A DNA stretch of 43,080 nucleotides from an uncultured Pseudomonadota bacterium. GTDB taxonomy: Bacteria; Myxococcota_A; UBA796; SXON01. The DNA is taken from assembly GCA_903875225.1 (NCBI GenBank), contig CAIQVJ010000107.1:1-43080 (forward strand), given 5' to 3'. The position numbers and the translations under genes were made by a program. Below, piece by piece: positions 17,637-25,751 of the stretch (positions within the stretch are counted from its first letter, which is position 1; every line of letters begins with the position of its first letter). The notes beneath the pieces were generated by a model that made no database searches, was not told where the DNA came from, and worked only from the letters and a program-made list of their open reading frames with translations.

Positions 17637-19052
17637 ATGCCGAACGCACGTTCTCCCGTTCCCGGGCCCTCCCGCAAGGTCCACACCGAGCTGCCCGGCC
17701 CCCGGGCGCGGGAGCTGATGGCGACAGGCACGTTCGACATGCAGGCCTTCTACCGGGCAGCGGTGGTCGACGATGCCGCGAGCCAGGGTTGCTCCCTCGT
17801 GGATGTAGACGGCAACGTGTTCCTGGACATGTTCGCCAGCTTCGCGCTCGGCGCGCTCGGCTACAACCACCCCGCCCTGCTGAAGGTGGCCCAGAGCGCG
17901 GCTTTCGCACGAGCGGCCGTGAACCCCACGTCCACGCCCTTCCTCACGACCGCGAGCTGGTTCGAGTTCATGCACGCGATGGAGACTCGGTACGCGCCTC
18001 GTGGCATGAGCAAGATGTTCTGCGTCGATGCGGGAGGGGAGGGCGTGGAGGCCGCTCTGAAGGCAGCCTTCATCGTTCACGGCGAGCGGCGCAGGGTGCA
18101 GTCCGGGGGCGCAGCCGACCCGCTGCAGCTCGGGGATGCCGCGAAGGCCGCGATCATGGAGAACGCTGGCACGGACGCCGTGATCGTGTCCTTTGCCGGT
18201 GCGTTCCACGGCCGCGGGCTCGGGCCGATGTCGGCGACCCACTCGAAGCTCATGCACAAGGCGGACCTTCCCGCATTTCCATGGCCCATGGTCACGTTTC
18301 CCGCAAACCGGTTTCCCCTGGAGGAGCACGCCGAGGAGAACGCGCTGGCAGAGGCACGGTCGCTCGCCGAGCTGGCGGCGGTGTTGGAAGCCTACGCGGG
18401 CCGCGTGGCGGCGGTGGTCGTCGAACCGGTGCAGAGCGAGGGCGGGGATCGCCACGCCAGCGCGTCGTTCTTCCGCAGCGTCCAGCGGCTCGCGCACGAG
18501 GCCGGTGCAGCCTTCATGCTGGATGAGGTGCAGACCGGGGTGGCGATCTCCGGAACGATGTGGCTGCATGAACAGTTCGACCTGCCCGCCCCGCCCGACC
18601 TGGTCACCTTCGGCAAGAAGATGCAGCTGGGCGGCTTTTTCGCCTCGCCGGACTACGACATCCACCGTTTCGGCCGCATGTACCAGACCCGCAACGGCGA
18701 TCGTGCGCGCGCGATGCTGGCGCTCGAGACGCTCCGGACGATCGACGCCGAGAACCTGCTCCACAACGTCCGCGAGACAGGTGCCATCTTCCTCGCCGGG
18801 CTGCAGGCGATCGCCCGCAGCTACCCCTCGCTCATCACCGAGCCTCGCGGCCGCGGTTTCCTGCTCGCCTTCGACCTGCCCACGCCCGCGGCCCGGGACG
18901 ACTTCCTCACCCGCTCGCTGAAGCGTGGCGTGTTCGCCAGCTACACCGGCACGCGCTCAGTGCGCATCCGGCCGCACCTGATCACCGGCGTTCCGGAGGT
19001 GGAGGAGGCGCTCGCGGCCTTCGACGCCGTCGCAGCCGAGATGGCTCGTTGA
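17637..19052 (+). CDS. class III aminotransferase, eukaryotic-type GABA transaminase paralog 1
   Basis: 471 residues, PLP-dependent fold type I. It follows animal 4-aminobutyrate aminotransferase (ABAT, TIGR00699-like) through long blocks: SFAGAFHGRGLGPMSATHSK (185-204), VVEPVQSEGGDRHAS (261-275), LDEVQTG (D296) and TFGKKMQLGGFF, where K327 is the expected PLP lysine. The [2Fe-2S]-binding CxxC of pig ABAT is absent (the equivalent region is MFCVDAGGEGVEAA). Reaction expected: omega-amine (GABA, putrescine or lysine) plus 2-oxoglutarate to semialdehyde plus glutamate; lysine 6-aminotransferases are related and cannot be excluded. The ATG at 17637 has GGAG seven bases upstream and is preferred over a GTG at 17610. 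Its stop overlaps the TTG start of the next gene. Confidence 0.9.
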   Translation: MPNARSPVPGPSRKVHTELPGPRARELMATGTFDMQAFYRAAVVDDAASQGCSLVDVDGNVFLDMFASFALGALGYNHPALLKVAQSAAFARAAVNPTSTPFLTTASWFEFMHAMETRYAPRGMSKMFCVDAGGEGVEAALKAAFIVHGERRRVQSGGAADPLQLGDAAKAAIMENAGTDAVIVSFAGAFHGRGLGPMSATHSKLMHKADLPAFPWPMVTFPANRFPLEEHAEENALAEARSLAELAAVLEAYAGRVAAVVVEPVQSEGGDRHASASFFRSVQRLAHEAGAAFMLDEVQTGVAISGTMWLHEQFDLPAPPDLVTFGKKMQLGGFFASPDYDIHRFGRMYQTRNGDRARAMLALETLRTIDAENLLHNVRETGAIFLAGLQAIARSYPSLITEPRGRGFLLAFDLPTPAARDDFLTRSLKRGVFASYTGTRSVRIRPHLITGVPEVEEALAAFDAVAAEMAR

Positions 19053-20077
19053 CCTTCGAGCCCGCACCGGGGCTCGCCGCCACGCCGTTCTGGCGGAATG
19101 CAGACGTTTTTGGCGGGGAGGGCGCCGACAAGGTGAGCCGCGCGGCCCGCCGCTACCCCCTCACCGAGCCTGGGTCGATCGCCGCGTTCGACGAGGGCTA
19201 CGCGATGCTGGATGCGACCTTTGGCGCGACCGGGGAGATCGAGCGCTACGACACGCTCGCCGCCTGGTTCTCCGCCGGCTCGCTCAGCGCTCCGGATGCC
19301 CCGATCACGGCGCACTACCACATGGTCGTCGCGCGCGACTCCGAGTCGGCGACGAACGGGATCGCGGGCATCCGCGACTGCTTCGTGACCGTGGACAGGG
19401 TGAACGCCGTCAGCCTCGTGCTCCTCTCCCACAGCCTCGTGGCACCCGAACACCGGCGCAGCGGCCTTGGCGCGCTCCTCCGCCACGTCCCCATCGCCCT
19501 CGCCCGACGCGCCGCGGCCGCCGCCGGCGTCGAGGAACCGCGGATCCTGCTGTTCGCCGAGATGGAGCAGGTCCAGCCGTCCGACCGCCCCTCGGTCATC
19601 CGCCTGCTCGCCTACGGCAAGGCCGGCTATCGCGTGATCCCCCCCCCGATCCTTCCCTTTGCGCAGCCGGACTTCCGGGAGGAGGTCCAGCACGGTCCCG
19701 TCCCCCCGCAACCGCTCCCGGTGCTCGCGGTCATCCGGCAGGTCGGTGAGGAGACGTCCACGGAAATCCCGGTCCAGCGTGTGGAGACCCTCGTCGATCA
19801 CCTGCTCGCAGTGCACCGCTGCCACTCCCGGTGGGACCACCTGGTCCCGATCCGCGAGCACGCGCTGCGCGCGCTCTCCGCCTGGGGCACGGCCCCGGTG
19901 CCGTTGATCACCCTGCCCACCCAGCCGAGCGACGTCGGCGCGCTCGCGCCGCTCCTGCGCTCGGTCACGTTCCCGCTCTACCCGCTGACCTGGCAGGGCT
20001 CCGAGCCCCTGAAGAACCCCGACGACGAGCTTGCCGCGCTGATCGCGGCCTGGTCCCCAACCCCCGAGGTCCCATGA
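19049..20077 (+). CDS. GNAT-like acyltransferase (paralog A), between two GABA transaminases
   Basis: 342 residues. The N-terminal half resembles a GNAT fold, with LSHSLVAPEHRRSGLGALL around 126-144, in which RRSGLGA fits the acyl-CoA pyrophosphate loop (motif A, Q/RxxGxG/A). Downstream blocks EMEQVQPSDR and FAQPDFR (204-210) are shared with the protein at 27318-28538 at nearly equal spacing, so the two are paralogs. No named family recognised. The start is a TTG (19049) overlapping the aminotransferase stop; its own stop overlaps the next ATG (20074). Such coupling places it in the same pathway. Acylation of a polyamine or amino acid is a hypothesis; some GNAT-fold proteins have other roles. 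Confidence 0.82.
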   Translation: MTFEPAPGLAATPFWRNADVFGGEGADKVSRAARRYPLTEPGSIAAFDEGYAMLDATFGATGEIERYDTLAAWFSAGSLSAPDAPITAHYHMVVARDSESATNGIAGIRDCFVTVDRVNAVSLVLLSHSLVAPEHRRSGLGALLRHVPIALARRAAAAAGVEEPRILLFAEMEQVQPSDRPSVIRLLAYGKAGYRVIPPPILPFAQPDFREEVQHGPVPPQPLPVLAVIRQVGEETSTEIPVQRVETLVDHLLAVHRCHSRWDHLVPIREHALRALSAWGTAPVPLITLPTQPSDVGALAPLLRSVTFPLYPLTWQGSEPLKNPDDELAALIAAWSPTPEVP

Positions 20078-21468
20078 CCCCCCTGTTTCCCGATGAGCCA
20101 CGCGGCATCTCCGTCAGCACCGCGATCCCCGGTCCGCGGTCCGAGGCCCTCCGGCTTCGCCACGCCGCGGTGCAGGACGCTCGCACGGTGCACTTCTACC
20201 AGCATGCCCGGAAAAGCCGGGGCAACTACATCGTAGACGTCGATGGCAACACGATCCTCGACCTGTACGGGCACATCGCGTGCGTGCCGCTGGGGTACAA
20301 CCACCCCGACCTGCTCGACGCCTGGCGGGGCGGGCGCTTCGACTGGGCCGCGGGCTACCGGCCTGCGCTCGGGATCGCGCCCCCGGCCGAGTGGGTCGGC
20401 ATCGTCGAGGGTGCGCTGTCCCGCGTCGCCCCCCGCGGCCTGCCGAACCTGATGACCGTGACGACCGGTAGCGAAGCCGTGGAGAACGCGATCAAGACCG
20501 CGTTCGTCCGGCTGGCGCGGCGGCGCCGGAACGGTGCGGCGCCGAGCCCAGAGGACCTCGCGCTCACGATGCTGAACCGCCAGCCCCACACCAACGACAT
20601 GAAGGTCATCTCGTTCGAGGGAGCATTCCACGGGCGCAGCCTGGGCTCCCTGTCGGCGACTCGCAGCAAGGCCATCCACAAGCTGGATTTTCCGGCGTTC
20701 GAGTGGCCGGTCGTCGCATTCCCCGCGAACCGCTTTCCCCTGGACGAGAACGCCGCCTACAACCGCGAAGCCGAGGCTCGCTCACTCGATCAGGTGACGG
20801 CGCTGCTCGACGCGGATCCCCAGATCGCCGCGGTCATCATCGAGCCCATCCAGGGGGAGGGCGGAGATCGCCACGCGAGCGCGGCGTTCTTCCAGGGGCT
20901 GCGTCGCATCACGTCCGAACGGGAGGTGACCCTGATCGTCGACGAGGTGCAGACCGGCGCCGGGGGTACCGGCACGTTCTGGGCCCACGAAGCCTGGGAC
21001 CTCCCGGAGCCGCCGGACATCGTCACGTTCTCCAAGAAGATGCAGCTTGGCGGATACTACTTCCGTCCCGAGCTCTTTCCCGCCGAGCCCTGGCGGATCT
21101 TCAACACGTTCCTGGGTGACCCCCTGCGCGGCGCGCAACTCGAGGTGATCATCGAGGTGATCGAGCGGGATGACCTGCTCGGGAACGTTGTTCGTACCGG
21201 TAAAACCCTCGTCCGGGAGCTCACCTCGCTCGTCGGACGATACCCCGGGCTCCTGTCGAGCGCCCGCGGCGTCGGCACCTACGCGGCCATCGACGTGCGG
21301 GACCCCGCTACGCGCGACCGGATGGTGAAGGCGCTGCAGCAGCTGGGGGTGGAGTCCGGCGGTTCCGGCGACCGTTCGATCCGCTTCCGACCTGCGTTGG
21401 TCTTCGAGGATCGGCACGTACACGAGGCGATCGACCGCTTCGACGCCGTCGCGAAGGTGCTCGCATGA
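20074..21468 (+). CDS. 4-aminobutyrate aminotransferase, eukaryotic type (paralog 2)
   Basis: 464 residues. Closest in pattern to animal ABAT along its length: SFEGAFHGRSLGSLSATRSK (180-199), IIEPIQGEGGDRHAS (255-269), VDEVQTG (D290), TFSKKMQLGGYYF with PLP lysine at about K321, WRIFNTFLGDP (340-350) and DRSIRFRPALVF near the C-terminus. The cysteines that hold the [2Fe-2S] cluster in pig ABAT are missing (TVTTGSEAVENAIKTAF here). It should convert GABA and 2-oxoglutarate to succinic semialdehyde and glutamate in the cytosol. It fits the true GABA transaminase better than paralog 1 does. The ATG overlaps the GNAT-like stop and the stop overlaps the next ATG. Confidence 0.92.
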   Translation: MTPLFPDEPRGISVSTAIPGPRSEALRLRHAAVQDARTVHFYQHARKSRGNYIVDVDGNTILDLYGHIACVPLGYNHPDLLDAWRGGRFDWAAGYRPALGIAPPAEWVGIVEGALSRVAPRGLPNLMTVTTGSEAVENAIKTAFVRLARRRRNGAAPSPEDLALTMLNRQPHTNDMKVISFEGAFHGRSLGSLSATRSKAIHKLDFPAFEWPVVAFPANRFPLDENAAYNREAEARSLDQVTALLDADPQIAAVIIEPIQGEGGDRHASAAFFQGLRRITSEREVTLIVDEVQTGAGGTGTFWAHEAWDLPEPPDIVTFSKKMQLGGYYFRPELFPAEPWRIFNTFLGDPLRGAQLEVIIEVIERDDLLGNVVRTGKTLVRELTSLVGRYPGLLSSARGVGTYAAIDVRDPATRDRMVKALQQLGVESGGSGDRSIRFRPALVFEDRHVHEAIDRFDAVAKVLA

Positions 21469-22412
21469 GCCCGCTCCCCCGGCGCCTCGGCCAGCGCGTC
21501 TACTACTCGCCCCGCTACGTCGCCGACATCGGCGACCACATCATGCCCATCCACAAGTTCGCGCTGGTTCACGCCGGCATCGAGGCCACGGCGCTTCCGG
21601 TGCGCTTCGTGACCCCCGAGCCCGTCTCCGACGAGGACCTGCTGCGCGTGCACACGCGCGAGTACCTCGACGCGATCGCCACCGGCACCCCGATCGAGCT
21701 GGCCCAGTCCCAGAAGTTCCCCTGGTCACCAAAGCTTGCAGACGCCGTGCGGTGGACGAACGGCGGGACCGTGGAGGCCTCGTTCGCGGCGCTGGAGGAC
21801 GGCGTAGCCGGCAACCTCGCCAGCGGGTTCCACCACTCCCATGCCGCTCACGGAGAGGGATTCTGCACCTTCAACGGCCTCATCGTGGCGCTCGAGAAGC
21901 TGAAGGCCGCCGGCAAGATCCGCAGGGGCCTGGTGCTGGACATGGACCTGCACTACGGGAACGGCACGGCCTCGCTGCTCGCGACGCGGCCCGACTTCCA
22001 CCAACTCTCGATCTACGGCAACTGGTACAAGAAGAACCTCGCATACCGTGACGTGACGGCAGAGCGGGCACCCGACACCGCCAATGCATGGTCCGTCCCC
22101 GTGCCCGCGGGAGCGAAGGGTTTCGAGTACCTCGACATCCTGAACCGCTCGCTCCCCGCCGCGATCGACCGCTCCAACCCCGACATCCTCCTCTACCAGG
22201 CGGGCGCGGACCCCTACCGGGAAGATCCCTACTCGCCGCTGGACCTGGGCCACGAGGATCTCCGGGCGCGCGACGAGGCGGTGTTCGAGATGGCCAAGCG
22301 CGCCGGCATCCCGGTGATGTGGGTGCTCGCGGGCGGCTACACCAAGGACGTGACCAAGGTCGTGGAGGTGCACGTGAACACGTTCCGGGCCGCGCAACAG
22401 GTGTTCGGGTAG
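21465..22412 (+). CDS. histone deacetylase-like / acetylpolyamine amidohydrolase-like protein
   Basis: 315 residues, arginase/deacetylase fold. All catalytic parts are visible: tandem His H123-H124 in SGFHHSHAAHGEGFCTFNG, zinc ligands D161 and H163 in DMDLHYGNGTA, third ligand D249 in QAGADPYREDP, and the transition-state tyrosine Y292 in AGGYTKD. The GFHH...HGEGFC pattern is nearest to class IV (HDAC11-like) enzymes and their bacterial relatives, which deacylate small amines or proteins. Bacteria without histones use this fold on acetylpolyamines, so N-acyl putrescine or N-acyl-GABA is a plausible substrate here. It is the fourth member of a run of 4-bp overlaps (ATG 21465 within the aminotransferase stop). 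Confidence 0.92.
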   Translation: MSPLPRRLGQRVYYSPRYVADIGDHIMPIHKFALVHAGIEATALPVRFVTPEPVSDEDLLRVHTREYLDAIATGTPIELAQSQKFPWSPKLADAVRWTNGGTVEASFAALEDGVAGNLASGFHHSHAAHGEGFCTFNGLIVALEKLKAAGKIRRGLVLDMDLHYGNGTASLLATRPDFHQLSIYGNWYKKNLAYRDVTAERAPDTANAWSVPVPAGAKGFEYLDILNRSLPAAIDRSNPDILLYQAGADPYREDPYSPLDLGHEDLRARDEAVFEMAKRAGIPVMWVLAGGYTKDVTKVVEVHVNTFRAAQQVFG

Positions 22413-22440
22413 CCCGGCTGACTCGACGGGGGGGAGCACC

Positions 22441-24000
22441 GTGAGCCCGATCTACCACCCGATCCTGTTGCTCGTCCTGGCGGTCCTCGCCCGCTGGCTC
22501 CTGCCACCGGCCGGCCCTGGGGGGTGGCGAACGGGCGTCGATGCGCCGGTCATGCTCCTCCTCGCGCTGCTGGTCCCGCTGGTCGGTGCGGAGTGGTTCG
22601 CCCGGTTCTACTTCGAGCGCGTGCCGCTCGGGGCCTCGGACTTCACCACCTACTGCCAGGCCGTGATCGCGGAGCTGGATCACACCTCGTCGATGAACCC
22701 GCAGCGCTCGCGGCTCATCGCCGGGTTCGTCGCCCCGTTGGCCGGTCACCTCGGGATGCTGGACGGATTGCTGCTGGGCGCGGCCTGCGGGCTCGCGCTC
22801 GGTGTGGTGGGCTCGTACCTGTGGGGACACGCCGTGGCCGGGCGAGGGGCGGCGATCACGTCCGCAGCCCTGGTGGCCACCACGGCGCCGCTCTGCCTGC
22901 TCACGCACGCGCCGACCTTCTACGGGGAGCAGATCGGGCTCTTCCTGCTGGCCTCCGGCCTCGCGGCGCAGGCTCTCGTGCGGCGCACGCCGGGTTGGGC
23001 GCTGCTGGGCGCGGGCGTGAGCGCGGCGCTCCCGCTCGTGGACGTCCGCGGCCTGGTGTGGATGCTGGTGACCTTCCCGATCTGCGTGGCAGCAGCGCTC
23101 ACCTGCCGGTTGCGACGAGAGCTGTCACCCGGTTGGGTGCGCCCTGCGATCCGCGCGTCGTGCGGCCTGCTCGCGGTCGCCGCGCTCGCGGGCTCGTGGA
23201 CCGCAGGTAGGACCATCTGGCCCGAGACCCTCGCCGGCACCCTCGAGGGGCAGCTCCGCATGTATGCGGTGGACACCTGGCGCCAGGGCTACGGGGAGGA
23301 CCCTCGCGACTGGGGCGGCAAGGTGTCCCGGTGCGCGCACGACCGCGGCTTCAACTGGGGTTGGTCGGATCCCCGCTCGCTCCCGGATGCCCTCCGCTGC
23401 GCGGCCCGGCTCTCCCAGGACTGCGCTCCCGTCGCCCCAGGCGCGATCGCGACCGGCTTCGAGCTGCAGGCGCGCCCCTGGTTCCCCGTCCTGATGGGCG
23501 CCTTCTGCGTGGTCGCTGTGGCCCGGATTCGCAGGCCCCTCCGGCTCCTGGCCCTCTGCGTGCCAGCAGCGCCGTCCGTCCTCGCCCTCCTGGCCGCCAT
23601 CCACGATCCGGACGTGCGCCGGCTCGCCCCGGGCTTCATGTTCGTGCCCGTACTGCTGGGATCCGCATGGGCCCTGCTCTCGGAGCGCACCGCGGCGCCC
23701 GACCAGCGATGGGCTCGCCTGCAGCTGCCGATGTGGCTCGGCCGGGGGCTGCGCGTCGCCGTGGTTCTGTTGATCGTCCTGGGCCTGATCCCGACGTGGC
23801 TCTCTCCTGCCGCGCCTTGGCGCACGCCCGTCGCGCTGACCGCCGAGTGGATGCAAAGCGCCCGAGGGGAGCGCGGGAGCACCGCGTACGACGCCGCTTG
23901 CGCGAAGGAGCTGATCCGGGAACAGGCGGGGGGCGAGCCGTTCCAGGGGAACACGGGAGCCCGATGGCAGGGGTACCCGACCCGGGCCCCGAGGCGGTGA
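22441..24000 (+). CDS. multi-pass membrane protein, GT-C glycosyltransferase-like
   Basis: 519 residues with about ten hydrophobic segments. The topology (a TM, a loop with acidic residues such as ERVPLGASDF, then many TMs and a C-terminal soluble tail after about 450) is like GT-C glycosyltransferases or other integral lipid-linked-sugar enzymes, but there is no decisive motif. Cys residues in the large loop (about 285-345) suggest a periplasmic region. The GTG at 22441 follows a GGGGGGAG Shine-Dalgarno and lies 28 bp after the HDAC-like stop, so it may be the last gene of that operon even though its function has no obvious link with polyamines. Confidence 0.7.
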   Translation: MSPIYHPILLLVLAVLARWLLPPAGPGGWRTGVDAPVMLLLALLVPLVGAEWFARFYFERVPLGASDFTTYCQAVIAELDHTSSMNPQRSRLIAGFVAPLAGHLGMLDGLLLGAACGLALGVVGSYLWGHAVAGRGAAITSAALVATTAPLCLLTHAPTFYGEQIGLFLLASGLAAQALVRRTPGWALLGAGVSAALPLVDVRGLVWMLVTFPICVAAALTCRLRRELSPGWVRPAIRASCGLLAVAALAGSWTAGRTIWPETLAGTLEGQLRMYAVDTWRQGYGEDPRDWGGKVSRCAHDRGFNWGWSDPRSLPDALRCAARLSQDCAPVAPGAIATGFELQARPWFPVLMGAFCVVAVARIRRPLRLLALCVPAAPSVLALLAAIHDPDVRRLAPGFMFVPVLLGSAWALLSERTAAPDQRWARLQLPMWLGRGLRVAVVLLIVLGLIPTWLSPAAPWRTPVALTAEWMQSARGERGSTAYDAACAKELIREQAGGEPFQGNTGARWQGYPTRAPRR

Positions 24001-24009
24001 CCCCGGGCG

Positions 24010-24864
24010 CTACAACAGCGTGAGCACCGCGTTCGTCTCCGCCTGGACGTCGGAGACGTCCGCCGCCGTGAGGGCGGGCTTGGAGGCGATCGCCTGGAGC
24101 CTGGTGAGCGACTCCTTGAGCGCACCGAGCACGTTGCCCGGCGCCTTGTCTGCGCCCTCACTCTGCAGGTAGCCCAGGAAGTAGTACACGACGGCGGGCT
24201 GCCGAAGGAGCTGGGTGCCGACGTCGGGCTTGTTCGCAGCGAGGATCGCCTGGCTCAACACGTTGGACCCTTCGAGCCAGCTGCCTGCCTGGATCAGCGG
24301 GATGAACCGCTCGCCGCCGGTCTGGAACTTGATCTCGGGGAGGATGTTGCCGTGCATCTCGTCGAGATCCTTCAGAAGATCCTCGCGCGTGGACGAGTCG
24401 TTCTTCACGCGTGCGATGAGGTCCACCAACAGGGAGTCCACGTTGGGGCCTGCGTCGAGCGCGCTCATGCCAGACTGCACCAGGGTGAGCCGCTCGACGA
24501 GCTTGTCCTTCGGAGCATCCTTCACGGTCAGCAGGCAATCTGCGAGGGCGACCCCCGTGCGCACCGCCACGACGTCCTTGTTGGCCGCCTTCATGTCCAT
24601 CGCGCGGGTAGGAATGGCGATTGCGTTGGCAATACCTGCATTCTCGAGCGCCTTCACCGTCTCTGCGGGCGAGGGCACGAGCTGTGCGTCCGGCACGGCG
24701 GCCTCGAGCTCAGGCGTGCTGAGCTGCGGCGGGGGCGGTGCCACCACGGGCGCGGGGGTCGGCGAGGCGGGCGGCGACGGCTCCGTGTCGCACCCGCAGA
24801 GGGCGAGGAGGGCCAGGGTCGCGGCGGCCATTGGGCGACAGGGGAACGAGGGGAACGCAAGCAT
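24010..24864 (-). CDS. lipoprotein of unknown function
   Basis: 284 residues. Signal peptide with lipobox LCGC (predicted lipidated C25) followed by a Pro-rich linker (PSPPASPTPAPVVAPPPPQ, about 30-48) and a mostly helical domain of about 230 residues (for example DLIARVKNDSSTREDLLKDL and LGALKESLTRLQAIASKP). No known domain recognised. It converges with the membrane-protein gene (9-bp gap) and stands alone. The helical, charged body suggests a periplasmic structural or binding role. Confidence 0.8.
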   Translation of the reverse strand: MLAFPSFPCRPMAAATLALLALCGCDTEPSPPASPTPAPVVAPPPPQLSTPELEAAVPDAQLVPSPAETVKALENAGIANAIAIPTRAMDMKAANKDVVAVRTGVALADCLLTVKDAPKDKLVERLTLVQSGMSALDAGPNVDSLLVDLIARVKNDSSTREDLLKDLDEMHGNILPEIKFQTGGERFIPLIQAGSWLEGSNVLSQAILAANKPDVGTQLLRQPAVVYYFLGYLQSEGADKAPGNVLGALKESLTRLQAIASKPALTAADVSDVQAETNAVLTLL

Positions 24865-25053
24865 CAGCAGCTCCGGAGCGCACGCAGGCTACGCCGTTCT
24901 TCCTCTCGGATCAAGCGGTCCCGGGTGGGTCACCGATGCCCCAGCGGCGCGGCGCGAATGTCCCAGACCCGTGCATGCGACGCCGAAACGCCTCGATCGA
25001 ACTGTAGAAGCGGGGACGATCAGGTAGGCACCGGTCTTGCATGCCCATGCTGA

Positions 25054-25689
25054 ATGCTCCTCCTACTCGTTGCATGCTCCGAATACGACCTGGCCGACCA
25101 CCAGAAGGATCCCCGGGGGCGCGAGCCCCACGACACTGCAGACGTGCTGGTGGACTCGGGAGACCTGGACACCGGCGGCGCCGACGACACGGGCGTGGTG
25201 CCCACCGGAGCCGACTCTGGCGACGGCTGCGATGCCGGGCGCACGGTGCGCATCGGGCTGGCCGCTGACGACGTGTGGGAAGGTTGGGTCGACGGTGTTT
25301 CGTTTGGGACCGCCGAGAGTTGGTGGCAGGCCACCTGGACGGAGGCCCATCTGGACTGCGGCTCCCATGTGCTCGCGGTGTACGCCACGGATCTGCACCA
25401 GGCCATCGCCGGCTTCATCGCGGTGGTGGAGGTCGAGGGTGCCGTGGTGAACACGTCGGCCGACGGGACCTGGAAGGTGATCCCCGGGCATGGCGGCGCA
25501 GGGTGGAAGGATGCCGGGTTCGACGACAGCACCTGGGGTGCAGGGCAAGCCTGCAACAGGGCAGACGCAACCGGGTGGTGGGGTGGCAGCCCGACCGATC
25601 TGATCGCCGACGGAGCCTGGTGGCTGTGGCCACAGGACTGCCTCGCGCTCGGCGACGGGAGCTTCCGGCTGAGGTTCGAGGTGCGCTGA
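25054..25689 (+). CDS. lipoprotein with Asp/Gly-rich linker and beta domain
   Basis: 211 residues. The very short N-terminus MLLLLVAC puts a lipobox Cys at position 8, then an acidic linker (DSGDLDTGGADDTG region, about 33-58) typical of myxobacterial surface lipoproteins, then a Trp-rich beta domain with WQATWTEAHLDCGSHVLAVYA and DAGFDDSTWG, a pattern seen in carbohydrate-binding jelly-roll modules. The start is limited by a TGA immediately upstream (25051-25053). With no positive charge before the hydrophobic core the signal peptide is unusually short; a frameshift or a lost N-terminus is possible. The 189-bp gap 24865-25053 upstream shows no other feature. Confidence 0.68.
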   Translation: MLLLLVACSEYDLADHQKDPRGREPHDTADVLVDSGDLDTGGADDTGVVPTGADSGDGCDAGRTVRIGLAADDVWEGWVDGVSFGTAESWWQATWTEAHLDCGSHVLAVYATDLHQAIAGFIAVVEVEGAVVNTSADGTWKVIPGHGGAGWKDAGFDDSTWGAGQACNRADATGWWGGSPTDLIADGAWWLWPQDCLALGDGSFRLRFEVR

Positions 25690-25751
25690 CCGCCCCGCGA
25701 GGGTCCGCTGCGCGCGCCCAGCCGTGCGGTGCTAAGCTCCTCGCGTCCGCC

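Noticed and set aside
24865..25053. Possible regulatory RNA or extra gene in the 189-bp gap
   Set aside because: No conserved hairpin, promoter or open frame could be picked out.
25275..25751. Upstream extension of the sulfatase-fold gene frame
   Set aside because: It overlaps the lipoprotein gene in another frame and is not membrane-like; the ATG at 25752 starts the first TM segment.
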